From assembly GCA_036971475.1 (NCBI GenBank), contig JBAIZL010000008.1, positions 5,588,001 to 5,652,000 of the forward strand: DNA of 64,000 nt, in the 5' to 3' direction. This document shows positions 1 to 7,688 of this stretch, one piece after another (positions within the stretch are counted from its first letter, which is position 1; every line of letters starts with the position of its first letter). The notes beneath the pieces are model-generated. The model had not been told where the DNA came from, ran no database searches, and saw only the letters and a list, made by a program, of their open reading frames with translations. This DNA comes from Prosapia bicincta. Lineage: Eukaryota > Arthropoda > Insecta > Hemiptera > Cercopidae. Made by a program: the position numbers and the translations under genes.

Positions 1-332
1 GAAGACGTGAACCTTTCTAGAGTTTCTATGTTTACGGCATCCAACTGTTCTATAGGGTTACCAACTCCGCTCAAACGTTTGTTGTAGAACTCGAAACCAT
101 CTTTCGATAATAACGGTGTCACAGACCTGACGTATTCCAATGTAGCAGCATCGTTTGATGACACAGGCCTACCAACATTTTCGATAATTTTGTTTTGCAT
201 ATCGTAATTTCCGTTTCTAGTGAGTTTAAATCCTACGCCTGAAGGTCCTTTGGGACCCCGTTCACCTGGCTGAGCTCTAACAGCGATTTTACTCTTGGAG
301 ATTTGATGACGACCAAACTTGTCCACGCTCAT
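1..332 (-). CDS. Polinton gene with collagen-like motif, N-terminal part only
   Basis: An open frame starts at the ATG at 332-330 and runs off the left edge, so only about 110 codons are visible. The protein begins MSVDKFGRHQISKSK and soon contains the glycine-rich triplet stretch GERGPKGPSGVG, which looks like a short collagen-type Gly-X-Y run, then a stretch rich in Asn, Val and Leu. It lies only 14 bp from the end of the next gene, in the same direction, as in the compact gene rows of Polintons. A structural or fibre-like virion role is possible because short collagen-like runs occur in viral spike and tail proteins, but this is inference. No catalytic motif is visible. The true length cannot be known from this window. 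Confidence 0.6.
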   Translation of the reverse strand, partial: MSVDKFGRHQISKSKIAVRAQPGERGPKGPSGVGFKLTRNGNYDMQNKIIENVGRPVSSNDAATLEYVRSVTPLLSKDGFEFYNKRLSGVGNPIEQLDAVNIETLERFTS

Positions 333-346
333 CTTTATAAATGAAG

Positions 347-1255
347 TTAAGCAATAACGTTTCTTCGTTTTAATTCTTCTGTCAACGACACTACCTCGTT
401 CTCTAGCCCCGTGTGTCCTGCAGACATAGAGTCATATAACAAACGCAGACGATTCACTAACTCGTTTGCATTATTGTAATAAACAACGTTGGTATGCTGA
501 GTGTCTTTTAAATTCACACCAGCTCCTGATTTGCTCTTGTCTTCTCTCGGAGGAAATAGATGTGCTATAATTCTTTTATATTTCTTTGACCTGTTCCTGT
601 ACACAGGTGCGTTAGAACTGTATCCCTTTCTATGAGCGTTGGTCAGTTGGCAAATGCGTTTAAAATTTTCGAGATCTCTTTTTGTATATTTCTCTGGAAT
701 ATAATTGAAGATTAGCTCGAACAGACCGCGCGTACCTCGAAAAGTTTTATTCTTTACCAGTATGTTATCTTTGTTGGTGATCTCCAATTTCGCGTCACCT
801 ATATCCAATGTACCGTCTTTAGCCAACCGAGCGCCGAACGTATGGTATTGTTTCTTCCTGCTTGTATCAGACATTGAATCTAACATCTTTAATAAATACT
901 TTTTACCCATAGGACCTTTACTCGATATATTGTCGCTCAATATACTGACGTCTTTAGTTGACTCGTGAACAGACGTTCTTCCATCATCTTCATCCGTTAC
1001 ATAGTCTGCTGATGTGTCCGTCAACTCAGCGCCCGACTCCTGTTTAAAGGGTATTATGTCTTGCGCGTCACCATCAATCCATGCGTTTTCACCGAGTTTT
1101 TCAGATATCTTCTTTAACGGTTCTACTATCGGTTTGAAAGTGGTCTCCAAGTATTTATCCCTTTCGCTTATGCCTAATTTCAAGGCTTCATTTTTTTTTC
1201 TGATGGTATCGCTCAACACTTTTATTTCGTTTACCAACTTCCTTTGTTTCTCCAT
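347..1255 (-). CDS. Polinton-associated TNAHR-domain protein, copy 1 (DUF8207-like)
   Basis: A complete 302-codon frame. The first 55 residues are rich in Lys, Glu and Leu and look like a coiled coil, with a motif IVEPLKKISEKL. A linker rich in Asp, Ser and Thr follows. The C-terminal half, from about residue 113 to 237, holds a conserved block: HTFGARL, IGDAKLEI, a core of RGTRGLFELIFNYIP, then LTNAHRKGY and a basic KKYKRIIAHLFPP end. I recall this block from many unnamed arthropod proteins linked to Polinton-like elements, named DUF8207 in Pfam; that name is from memory and unchecked. A second diverged copy lies at 7689-8660. Function is unknown; a virion-core or DNA-binding role is a guess. 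It sits 47 bp downstream of the ATPase gene in the same direction. Confidence 0.75.
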   Translation of the reverse strand: MEKQRKLVNEIKVLSDTIRKKNEALKLGISERDKYLETTFKPIVEPLKKISEKLGENAWIDGDAQDIIPFKQESGAELTDTSADYVTDEDDGRTSVHESTKDVSILSDNISSKGPMGKKYLLKMLDSMSDTSRKKQYHTFGARLAKDGTLDIGDAKLEITNKDNILVKNKTFRGTRGLFELIFNYIPEKYTKRDLENFKRICQLTNAHRKGYSSNAPVYRNRSKKYKRIIAHLFPPREDKSKSGAGVNLKDTQHTNVVYYNNANELVNRLRLLYDSMSAGHTGLENEVVSLTEELKRRNVIA

Positions 1256-1302
1256 GTATTTACTTAGCGCTTGTTATCCAGTTGAATAGCTGTATCGTAA
1301 TG

Positions 1303-2022
1303 TTAACATTGTAAATCGCTCTGCGAGTTTATTACAACGTATCTGTCAAATCCCAGTCTGTATCGACCTTCATCGATGTTACGCTCCTTATCGACGACTA
1401 GGAATCCGAAATGATCGTTCCACGCTGTAGAACATATCTGTTTAAATCTGTTGTATTCCATATCAGCACCTACGTGATCGTTGTATACGTGTCTCGTGTT
1501 AGTCTCATCCTGCTTGAACATTATAATGAGATTGGCGTTATCTCGTAATAGCTGCTTAGGGATTTTGCTATAGGTTTGCCCTATGTAAATACAATCTATC
1601 ATGTTATGTCGCCCCATGGCAAAGTACGTGGTTATGTGATGATGTCTTTCCGAGCTAACGTCATCGAATAAAAATACAGAATACGGTCGAGCTTTACTTG
1701 GTCCCATGATTTCTTCGTTTACATCAAATTTGAACCAATTGACGCCTGGCACCTCGGATATAACCTTTTCCAAAAGTAGATACTTTGGTTGGTTGAGCGA
1801 CTTGGAAAATATGTATACATTATTGAATCGCAGTCCGTTAGCTTGCGTGAGCAGGTTAAACACTACGTTTGTTTTCCCGCAGTTTGATGGCCCCGAGACT
1901 ATGCATCTTACAGTGTCAGGAAGTAATGCACCGTGTTTCCCTTCACTGTGGGTGGTTTTATCAGCAGTCAGAAGATCTATATTTTTAACAACAAATTTAT
2001 CCTTTTGCTCTAATATTTCCAT
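1303..2022 (-). CDS. FtsK/HerA-type (A32-like) genome-packaging ATPase
   Basis: A complete 239-codon frame. A Walker A loop GPSNCGKT lies at residues 44-51 after a beta strand RCIVS, and a Walker B strand VFLFDD at 116-121. Then come GQTYSKIPKQLLRDNANLI and a conserved phenylalanine-lysine stretch typical of the A32-like ATPases of Polintons, adintoviruses, virophages and large DNA viruses. In these families the enzyme uses ATP to drive DNA into the capsid. Length fits the family (about 220-280 residues). Both Walker motifs are intact, so nothing visible disables it. It lies between the TNAHR-domain gene and the integrase with gaps of about 45 bp, which is the usual compact Polinton layout. 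An ordinary cellular P-loop kinase is unlikely given the neighbours. Confidence 0.93.
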   Translation of the reverse strand: MEILEQKDKFVVKNIDLLTADKTTHSEGKHGALLPDTVRCIVSGPSNCGKTNVVFNLLTQANGLRFNNVYIFSKSLNQPKYLLLEKVISEVPGVNWFKFDVNEEIMGPSKARPYSVFLFDDVSSERHHHITTYFAMGRHNMIDCIYIGQTYSKIPKQLLRDNANLIIMFKQDETNTRHVYNDHVGADMEYNRFKQICSTAWNDHFGFLVVDKERNIDEGRYRLGFDRYVVINSQSDLQC

Positions 2023-2065
2023 TTCTTGCCTGCTTACAGACTCATATTATACTGTACATCCGTTA

Positions 2066-2998
2066 TTAGATTAAATCTTTTTTATTTATCCACGTATCCT
2101 GGCTGCGGTCGAAACCTAACCAACGCACAAGAACTTTATCGCCCTTTCTGCGGAGTATTTTCTCAACTAAATATACGTTTCCAACTGTAGACGGTGATAG
2201 CTCGTGCCCGTAGAAACCACCTTGTATGATATCCCCTTTGTGATCTTTCAAAAGATAAGTCTCAGGAAACGTCGGTTGTATCCTGTAAACTGTAAACACT
2301 TCATTCGAAAAATTAGGAAGGTATCCTTTGGTAAAAACGCGCTTGTGTTTGCTAATACGCACTTGATCACCGAGGAAAAACCTTTTCGGCATTCGTTTTT
2401 CCGTATGCGGTTTTGTTTGCCGGACTATACGATCAAACACCTTTCGTTCGTTCTTTTTATTAACGTCTACAGGTTTCACGCCGATAGTCCTGTGTACCGT
2501 ATTATTGTATTCGTTTATCAAAACAGGTAATACGTCATGCCAGACGTATGATCCTCTTTTTGAGAAAACCTTGTACATCTTACTCTTTAGCGTTCTATTG
2601 AAACGTTCTATTATTGCAGCTTTAATTTCGCTCTTGCTAGAGTAATGGTTGATACGATATTTCTTCATTAATTGTTTGAATGGATTATTGAAAAATTCTT
2701 TACCATCATCCGTCTGGAGTTTCTTAATCCTCTCTTGAAGCAATAGCCCCTCTACAGCATTAGCAACGTTTTCCGAAGACTTGTTTTTTAATGGAATAGC
2801 GTGCGCAATTTTAGTAAAACAATCTATAAGTGTAAGTATGTAATTAAAACCTTTATTATCCTTAGCGTATGGTCTCATCTCTACAAGATCAGCTTGGAAA
2901 AATTTATCGTCTAGTCCTTTTAAGATAGTATTTCGTCTAGGAAATTTTCTTCTTGCTGGTGCGTGTAATTCGCGTACAATCTTTTCCCTTAACTCCAT
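2066..2998 (-). CDS. INT: Polinton integrase: RNase H-fold core (DDE) with C-terminal chromodomain
   Basis: A complete 310-codon frame. The start is typical of insect Polinton integrases (LHAPARRKFPRR at residues 11-22). The rve core shows the acidic triad: D37 in FQADLVEM, D97 in LQTDDGKEF and E131 in AAIIERFNR, with 33 residues between the last two. A basic SH3-like stretch follows near residues 195-255, and the last 40 residues form a chromodomain (VEKILRRKGDKVLVRWLGF, then TWINKKDLI). The enzyme cuts and joins the element ends into host chromatin; the chromodomain is thought to steer this to marked histones. No LTR, protease or reverse transcriptase lies next to it, and it sits between the polymerase and the ATPase, which rules out a Ty3/Gypsy element. 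No stop or frameshift is seen. Confidence 0.95.
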   Translation of the reverse strand: MELREKIVRELHAPARRKFPRRNTILKGLDDKFFQADLVEMRPYAKDNKGFNYILTLIDCFTKIAHAIPLKNKSSENVANAVEGLLLQERIKKLQTDDGKEFFNNPFKQLMKKYRINHYSSKSEIKAAIIERFNRTLKSKMYKVFSKRGSYVWHDVLPVLINEYNNTVHRTIGVKPVDVNKKNERKVFDRIVRQTKPHTEKRMPKRFFLGDQVRISKHKRVFTKGYLPNFSNEVFTVYRIQPTFPETYLLKDHKGDIIQGGFYGHELSPSTVGNVYLVEKILRRKGDKVLVRWLGFDRSQDTWINKKDLI

Positions 2999-3047
2999 CG
3001 TTACCGTTAGTGACTATAGGAAACAAATAATAGAATTTAGATTTTTG

Positions 3048-3055
3048 TATATATA
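3048..3055 (-). promoter_or_regulatory. TATA box upstream of the integrase gene
   Basis: The minus strand reads TATATATA about 50 bases before the integrase ATG at 2998, in the short gap after the polymerase gene. The spacing matches the TATA boxes of other genes in this element, so it probably drives integrase separately from the polymerase. Confidence 0.45.
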
Positions 3056-3067
3056 ACTGTTGTTACG

Positions 3068-4810
3068 TTAACATTCGGATATATCTCGCAAGGAATAGTG
3101 CCCGTACGGTAACGTGTTTATGCAGTCTGAAAGTATTTTTCTTTTGTCGTCTCTTGTTGATAGTGATCTTTTGCGTTGTAACATGGTGTAAAGCTCATGA
3201 CCGAAGCTACGAATTGTGTTGAAAGTAGCCTTGTACTCTACGTTTTCGAACAGACATTTCCTGTAGTGTTCAAACATAATAGATTTCTTCAAGTAGCTCT
3301 TTTTTATTCCTTTAGCCTTTTTTATTACTCCTTCCTCCTCTTCACAGTTGTGTCCACCTACGGCGGTAGTCATAGCGTACATCTTCGGCATCAACGCTAT
3401 GAGTTCGATGATTGGGATGCTGTTTAGCTCGTCCTTAAATTTACCTAGAACCTTTTTATTAACGCCTCCGTCGTAAGTGGGATGGTGCGGTGGGTATTCG
3501 GAGAAATCAAAATCGTTTTTATGTTGAAATGTCTTGAGGTCTTCGTAAAGATCATTTGTTCCAATCCAGTAGAGAAACGCGTCTGTATCCATATACGATA
3601 TTCCGATTTTATCTCTTCCGTAATGACGTACCATCTTTTCGTAGTGGAAGTCGTACATGTGCGTCTTGGAGATGTCTAAGATGGACATACCGATATAAAG
3701 TGGTCTGTCGAGAACTATCTTAGTCTTATTCATACAAACCAATACCAGATCTTTATTTATAATAATAGACGTATTAAAGTTGTCTCGCTTCACAAGTTTC
3801 ATTAGTTTCTTTTCGTCTGTAACAAGCCTAACATCTATATGTTTTCGTTTGTTTTCCAGAGTTTTTCCGAAAATTGCGTTGTTCATTAATTTGAAGAAAT
3901 CTCTCTGGAAAGCAGATTTAGCGGCGGATCTCCTAGCAGTGTTCGAATCGATGTACGGCTTTAACCAATATGATTGTGCAAAACGTATGACTCTATGAAC
4001 TTTGGTAATACGAAGTCCTAGTTGTATGGCTTGTTGCACGGTCCAATAGTGAGCGACGTAATGATCTTTCGATTCAACAGTCATCAAAAGCTTTTTGTAT
4101 TTACCTCCAGGCGGAACTTCGCTTTTTGGTAGAAGAGGGAGATCGTAGTGATGATCATGGAGCGCCTCCGGGTATTCAAAGTCGAACTCCAAAATATACC
4201 CGAAACAACCGTAACGAGGGATATGTTGAATTTCTTCTATCGTAGTTGGATCTACCCATTCGAATCCTCCAGATGGCAAGGGCATCGACATGGCCCACCC
4301 GTAAAGGTTGTTTGCGTCGAAGTACCCCAGGTAGACAGACTCTTTCTCACTATCAAAGTCAGGCAAATGCTTGTTGTTGGCTCTAACATGTTTCCTAACG
4401 CACTGCGTTAGACCGCCTCGGACGCCCGACTCTACCATGAGGATCATATCGACATCCATCATCAATTCCAAAGTGCATCCTGTTTCTCTCAACATAGCCT
4501 GCCACGCCAGTCCGGGTGAGGTGTAAGAATGAAGAGGATCAAGCCCGTAGGCGTTCATACAGGTGTTTCTAAATTCCTCCATAACATCGCAAAGAAGGGT
4601 CACGTCGAGTAGTACATAAAAATCACTGTACTCTCCCAAAGTCTTAAACTCCATTCCGTTCCATACGTTACATGCGTGTTGGTATTCTTCATCACTAATT
4701 CCGCATTCATTTAGCTTGCTGTAAAAACATTCTATGGGAGGAAGCGAAGTTTCGTTGAACCTATCTGCATCGTCTATATAATCGTAAGGGAAAACACCTT
4801 TTCTTAACAC
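3068..4810 (-). CDS. PolB: Protein-primed family B DNA polymerase, C-terminal part (third exonuclease motif and polymerase domain)
   Basis: 580 codons from the GTG at 4810, which is not a real start: the same frame is open back to about 4876, where it meets the upstream frame 4810-6909. It holds the third exonuclease motif (YVLLD, residues 65-69), polymerase motif A (FDANNLYGWAM, Asp 165), motif B (FFKLMNNAIFGK, about 305-316) and motif C (YMDTD, 406-410). All catalytic residues of a family B palm are present. This family copies linear DNA from a terminal protein and is the hallmark replicase of Polintons. Because it is out of frame with its N-terminal half, the gene as sequenced would not give a whole enzyme. 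A sequencing error, a recent inactivating mutation or programmed frameshifting could explain this; the first two are likelier. Confidence 0.93.
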   Translation of the reverse strand: MLRKGVFPYDYIDDADRFNETSLPPIECFYSKLNECGISDEEYQHACNVWNGMEFKTLGEYSDFYVLLDVTLLCDVMEEFRNTCMNAYGLDPLHSYTSPGLAWQAMLRETGCTLELMMDVDMILMVESGVRGGLTQCVRKHVRANNKHLPDFDSEKESVYLGYFDANNLYGWAMSMPLPSGGFEWVDPTTIEEIQHIPRYGCFGYILEFDFEYPEALHDHHYDLPLLPKSEVPPGGKYKKLLMTVESKDHYVAHYWTVQQAIQLGLRITKVHRVIRFAQSYWLKPYIDSNTARRSAAKSAFQRDFFKLMNNAIFGKTLENKRKHIDVRLVTDEKKLMKLVKRDNFNTSIIINKDLVLVCMNKTKIVLDRPLYIGMSILDISKTHMYDFHYEKMVRHYGRDKIGISYMDTDAFLYWIGTNDLYEDLKTFQHKNDFDFSEYPPHHPTYDGGVNKKVLGKFKDELNSIPIIELIALMPKMYAMTTAVGGHNCEEEEGVIKKAKGIKKSYLKKSIMFEHYRKCLFENVEYKATFNTIRSFGHELYTMLQRKRSLSTRDDKRKILSDCINTLPYGHYSLRDISEC

Positions 4811-6909
4811 TAGTTCAAGCTTCCCTTCAGGTACAAGTTTCTTCGTCTCCAGCAGATCGTCCCGTGATAGATTTTGCTAAGTTTCATAAGGCTTGAAGGT
4901 AAAAACCTATAAGAGTCGATGAATCTCAATTTTAGTTTACCGACCTTTTTCGAAAAACTTATAAACTTTTCTTTCGACGAGGCTAACACATCGATTTGTC
5001 CTTTCCATAAGTTCAATTCATGTATTATAAAATGTGAATCGTATCCACTTAAATTGTGCAGCACGACAGGTATAAAACTAGGTAGCTTATAATTTATGTT
5101 GCACGAGTTACAAGCCGATCCTCTATACTTTCCTGTGAGATGGTCATGGTCACGGACTTTATGATTTATGTCTGTAAAAGATTTTTTACACAAGTAACAA
5201 GTAGTTGCGGATGTGTATGCAAGTATTTCGTCATCACTCATCTCTAACATGGGAACAATATTTGAGTACATCCCTTCAACTTTCTCGGCAACAAGTTTCA
5301 GCTGTTGTAGAAAGTTCTTTACCGCATCACAACCCCTGTAAACAAGCGGTTTTGATGTTAACCCATACCTCGTGAGATGGTTTTCGTCTAAAGTAGACTT
5401 TACCATCATGCAGTAGCTATTAGGCTCGTGTTTTTGGTATAAATGTTTGGTGACGTCTTCAGGATCTTCCATAACCGTTTTAATAGGTATCAAAGTAGAT
5501 TCAAAGTCGGCGTATATCACTATAGGTACACTGTATAGCTGATTCGTTTTGTTGAAAGAAACAAACCGTTTATCACGATGAGGTAATTCCATTTTAATGG
5601 GGGCATGTACTCCGCATAAGCGGTTGTGTTCGGTCAACCACCGTCGCCCTCCGAGTTCCATTGAAAGAGATTTGAAAGCAAAACATTTCTTACATACCGT
5701 CACGCTTCTATCATATCTTTTCATTTGCCTACTTACCAATCTGTTAAAATTCTTAATGTAGACGTAATGCGAGACATCACCATCGTGTAGTAGTAGTAAG
5801 TCTGTGTGGCGAATATCTTCAGTTTCTACTACTCTCAGCGGATAAACATTATGACTTTCGTCGAGACTAAAAACGTTCACGGATACTCCAGGATTTCGTT
5901 TTTCAAAGAGTTTTATATCCTCAACTGAGACAGGATATTGCAATCCAGCAAAGTTGTACTTATTGCCAACTTGTTCGTATTTGTAGTCAACTCTAAATGC
6001 GCTTTTTGGTTCAACATATTTTGCTAGCATTGCATATCGAAAACATTTGTTGTCGGAGTTATGGACATTAATGCAAGACAAGGTGGATGCTATCTTCTTA
6101 GGTAACGGGATATAACTACTTCCACGATCCCCATATCCATGTTTATGTACTCTTACCACCAAGCTCTTAACTTTACCTAATGTCCATCCAGACCCCCGAC
6201 TTTCGTGTTCGGTTATTTTCAAAACAATCTCCTGCATACATTCCCTGACTACGTTTTCCAGGTCTGATGCAAAAGTAATTTTTCTGTTCCTAGTTATAAA
6301 CGCTCTCTGAGATATTTCTCCTTCCACATTTACAAATTCGGACTCCATCACAAGTCCAAACTTTATAAAATTTAAACGAATGAGCTCCTCTTTCAACAGC
6401 TCCACTACAACATCGCTCGCTTCAATTATGTAATCGTCCAAATAGAGTTCGGTTACGTTCCTTATAAGGAAATGTTTAACATATGACCTAGGTAACGCTT
6501 GAGATAGAAGTTCGTGTTTCAACTTTTGTCTTGGGGGAGCGTAATGTATGACTGTTGCTCTGTCAGCTACTGATTCCTTTCTAGTTTCCGGCAAGTCTGG
6601 TAAGCTGTATAATTCGTTGTTTTCTTGATCGAGAAAAGGTGTATGGAATATCTCAACATGCGACAACAGGAGTAAGCGGTCGTTGAATTCTTCTCCACAA
6701 ATCTCGCACGAGAATAAGCTATTCCTTTCTGTGTTCCTTTCTCCATCAGCTGGAATAGTTCCTTCATAGTCGGGAATTGTGTAAACTTCTCTGTCTTCAT
6801 TTTCCTGTGTGCAGACTCTGTGAAATAACTCAAAATGCATCAGATACAGTAACTCATCTTTGAATTCATCTCTGCAAATTTCACAACAGAAAACATTGTT
6901 AGATTCCAT
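4810..6909 (-). CDS. PolB: Protein-primed family B DNA polymerase, N-terminal part (zinc fingers and exonuclease)
   Basis: 699 codons from the ATG at 6909. Two C2H2 zinc fingers of the form C-x2-C-x12-H-x4-H lie at residues 9-30 and 68-89; they share the pattern CEIC and probably arose by duplication. A long linker follows. The first exonuclease motif is ADFES (Asp 468, Glu 470) and the second HNLSGYD (Asp 624). Between them, from about 571 to 604, sits a zinc motif CYLC ... VRDHDHLTGKYRG ... CNSCN, like the His-Me finger of recombination endonuclease VII, a usual insert in arthropod Polinton polymerases. The last 15 or so residues are out of frame and end at a stop at 4812-4810, while the matching sequence carries on in the 3068-4810 frame. 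A TATA box lies about 70 bases upstream. Confidence 0.93.
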   Translation of the reverse strand: MESNNVFCCEICRDEFKDELLYLMHFELFHRVCTQENEDREVYTIPDYEGTIPADGERNTERNSLFSCEICGEEFNDRLLLLSHVEIFHTPFLDQENNELYSLPDLPETRKESVADRATVIHYAPPRQKLKHELLSQALPRSYVKHFLIRNVTELYLDDYIIEASDVVVELLKEELIRLNFIKFGLVMESEFVNVEGEISQRAFITRNRKITFASDLENVVRECMQEIVLKITEHESRGSGWTLGKVKSLVVRVHKHGYGDRGSSYIPLPKKIASTLSCINVHNSDNKCFRYAMLAKYVEPKSAFRVDYKYEQVGNKYNFAGLQYPVSVEDIKLFEKRNPGVSVNVFSLDESHNVYPLRVVETEDIRHTDLLLLHDGDVSHYVYIKNFNRLVSRQMKRYDRSVTVCKKCFAFKSLSMELGGRRWLTEHNRLCGVHAPIKMELPHRDKRFVSFNKTNQLYSVPIVIYADFESTLIPIKTVMEDPEDVTKHLYQKHEPNSYCMMVKSTLDENHLTRYGLTSKPLVYRGCDAVKNFLQQLKLVAEKVEGMYSNIVPMLEMSDDEILAYTSATTCYLCKKSFTDINHKVRDHDHLTGKYRGSACNSCNINYKLPSFIPVVLHNLSGYDSHFIIHELNLWKGQIDVLASSKEKFISFSKKVGKLKLRFIDSYRFLPSSLMKLSKIYHGTICWRRRNLYLKGSLN

Positions 6910-6976
6910 TTTTTAGTATATTTGTTCTACTCAAATTCAAGTTAGAAACTAAAATGATACTAAAATCATGCATGTC

Positions 6977-6985
6977 TTATATATA
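6977..6985 (-). promoter_or_regulatory. TATA box of the DNA polymerase gene
   Basis: The minus strand reads TATATATAA about 70 bases before the polymerase ATG at 6909. It lies in the 244-bp gap shared with the divergent plus-strand gene at 7154, which has its own TATA box at 7090, so the gap acts as a two-way promoter. The gap also holds a run of about 12 C bases (7042-7053). Confidence 0.5.
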
Positions 6986-7089
6986 TCCTGAACTACATCC
7001 CCCCACCACTATATATTTTAAAAAAAGCATTATCCTTGTTACCCCCCCCCCCCTTCTATCACTGTCCTTTCAAAAAGTTATTGCGCACG

Positions 7090-7097
7090 TATAAAAG
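7090..7097 (+). promoter_or_regulatory. TATA box of the small acidic protein gene
   Basis: TATAAAAG, a consensus TATA box, lies 57 bases before the ATG at 7154 on the plus strand. It is the strongest promoter element in the Polinton part and supports the short gene after it being real. Confidence 0.6.
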
Positions 7098-7153
7098 AGC
7101 AAAAAAACTGCAAACAAGCGAATTATAATTGTTCAAACCTAACTATAATTAAC

Positions 7154-7516
7154 ATGGCTCCTCTGAATATAGAACAACCTATTCATTGTATAGAATGGTC
7201 GTGGATAGCCACTTTATCAGAGGAAGAAGTTGAACAAGTTTTTGCTGTTTTCACGGCTGTCGATATACAAAACATGACAACCGTAATGAATACCTCGTTG
7301 GAAGACTTTTTACAAACTACTGTAGACTCACTTGAGGACGATGAAGATCCTTCGTTGAAGGAAAATGCAGTATCTTATGCTGAAGATGCAACAGATTCAT
7401 ATGATGGGCAACCGCAGGCTACTAGCACACCGATAAGTAGCAATCCTCGGCGTGACGGTGTATGCTCCGCAAGAAGACGACTTTCGTTCGAAGACAGTGA
7501 TCAAAGCTCTCAGTAA
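7154..7516 (+). CDS. Small acidic Polinton protein, function unknown
   Basis: A 120-codon frame, the only convincing gene of the element on the plus strand. The first 55 residues are mixed hydrophobic and acidic and probably helical (SEEEVEQVFAVFTAVDIQNM). The middle is strongly acidic (DSLEDDEDPS). The last 30 residues contain a small basic cluster CSARRRLSFEDSD in a Ser-rich acidic tail. RRLSF resembles both a basophilic kinase site and a cyclin-binding RxL motif, but such short matches arise by chance. Divergence from the polymerase gene and its own TATA box suggest separate, perhaps early, expression, as for small regulatory proteins of DNA viruses. I do not recognise a family. Confidence 0.6.
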   Translation: MAPLNIEQPIHCIEWSWIATLSEEEVEQVFAVFTAVDIQNMTTVMNTSLEDFLQTTVDSLEDDEDPSLKENAVSYAEDATDSYDGQPQATSTPISSNPRRDGVCSARRRLSFEDSDQSSQ

Positions 7517-7607
7517 TAACCCAAAGTACTGAAAATTTCAAAACCTTTTCCAAACCAATCCTCTCAATATCACCCATCCCTCTATCCCTCGCTTCCTTCC
7601 CTTCCCA

Positions 7608-7651
7608 AGAATAGAGCAGCTGATGGGAGAACCCATCAGCTGATCTATTCT
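7608..7651. terminator. Hairpin 1: 20-bp arms, tetraloop AGAA, between convergent genes
   Basis: The left arm AGAATAGAGCAGCTGATGGG (7608-7627) pairs with 7632-7651 with one mismatch around an AGAA loop. It lies between the end of the plus-strand gene (7516) and the end of the minus-strand gene (7689), so it could stop or process transcripts from both sides. An almost identical hairpin lies at 8818-8861. The terminator role is inferred from position alone. Confidence 0.55.
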
Positions 7652-7688
7652 ATTAACTATATATAACCTTGACATACTGACCTAGTGC

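Noticed and set aside
2066..2998. Ty3/Gypsy (chromovirus) retrotransposon
   Set aside because: Integrase with chromodomain fits, but there is no reverse transcriptase, protease or LTR, and the neighbours are PolB and a packaging ATPase.
6567..6833. 88-codon minus-strand frame within the polymerase gene
   Set aside because: It overlaps the zinc-finger part of the polymerase in another frame and has no motif of its own.
3068..6909. Cytoplasmic linear plasmid or mitochondrial plasmid polymerase
   Set aside because: Protein-primed PolB also occurs there, but the integrase and A32-type ATPase next to it point to a Polinton.
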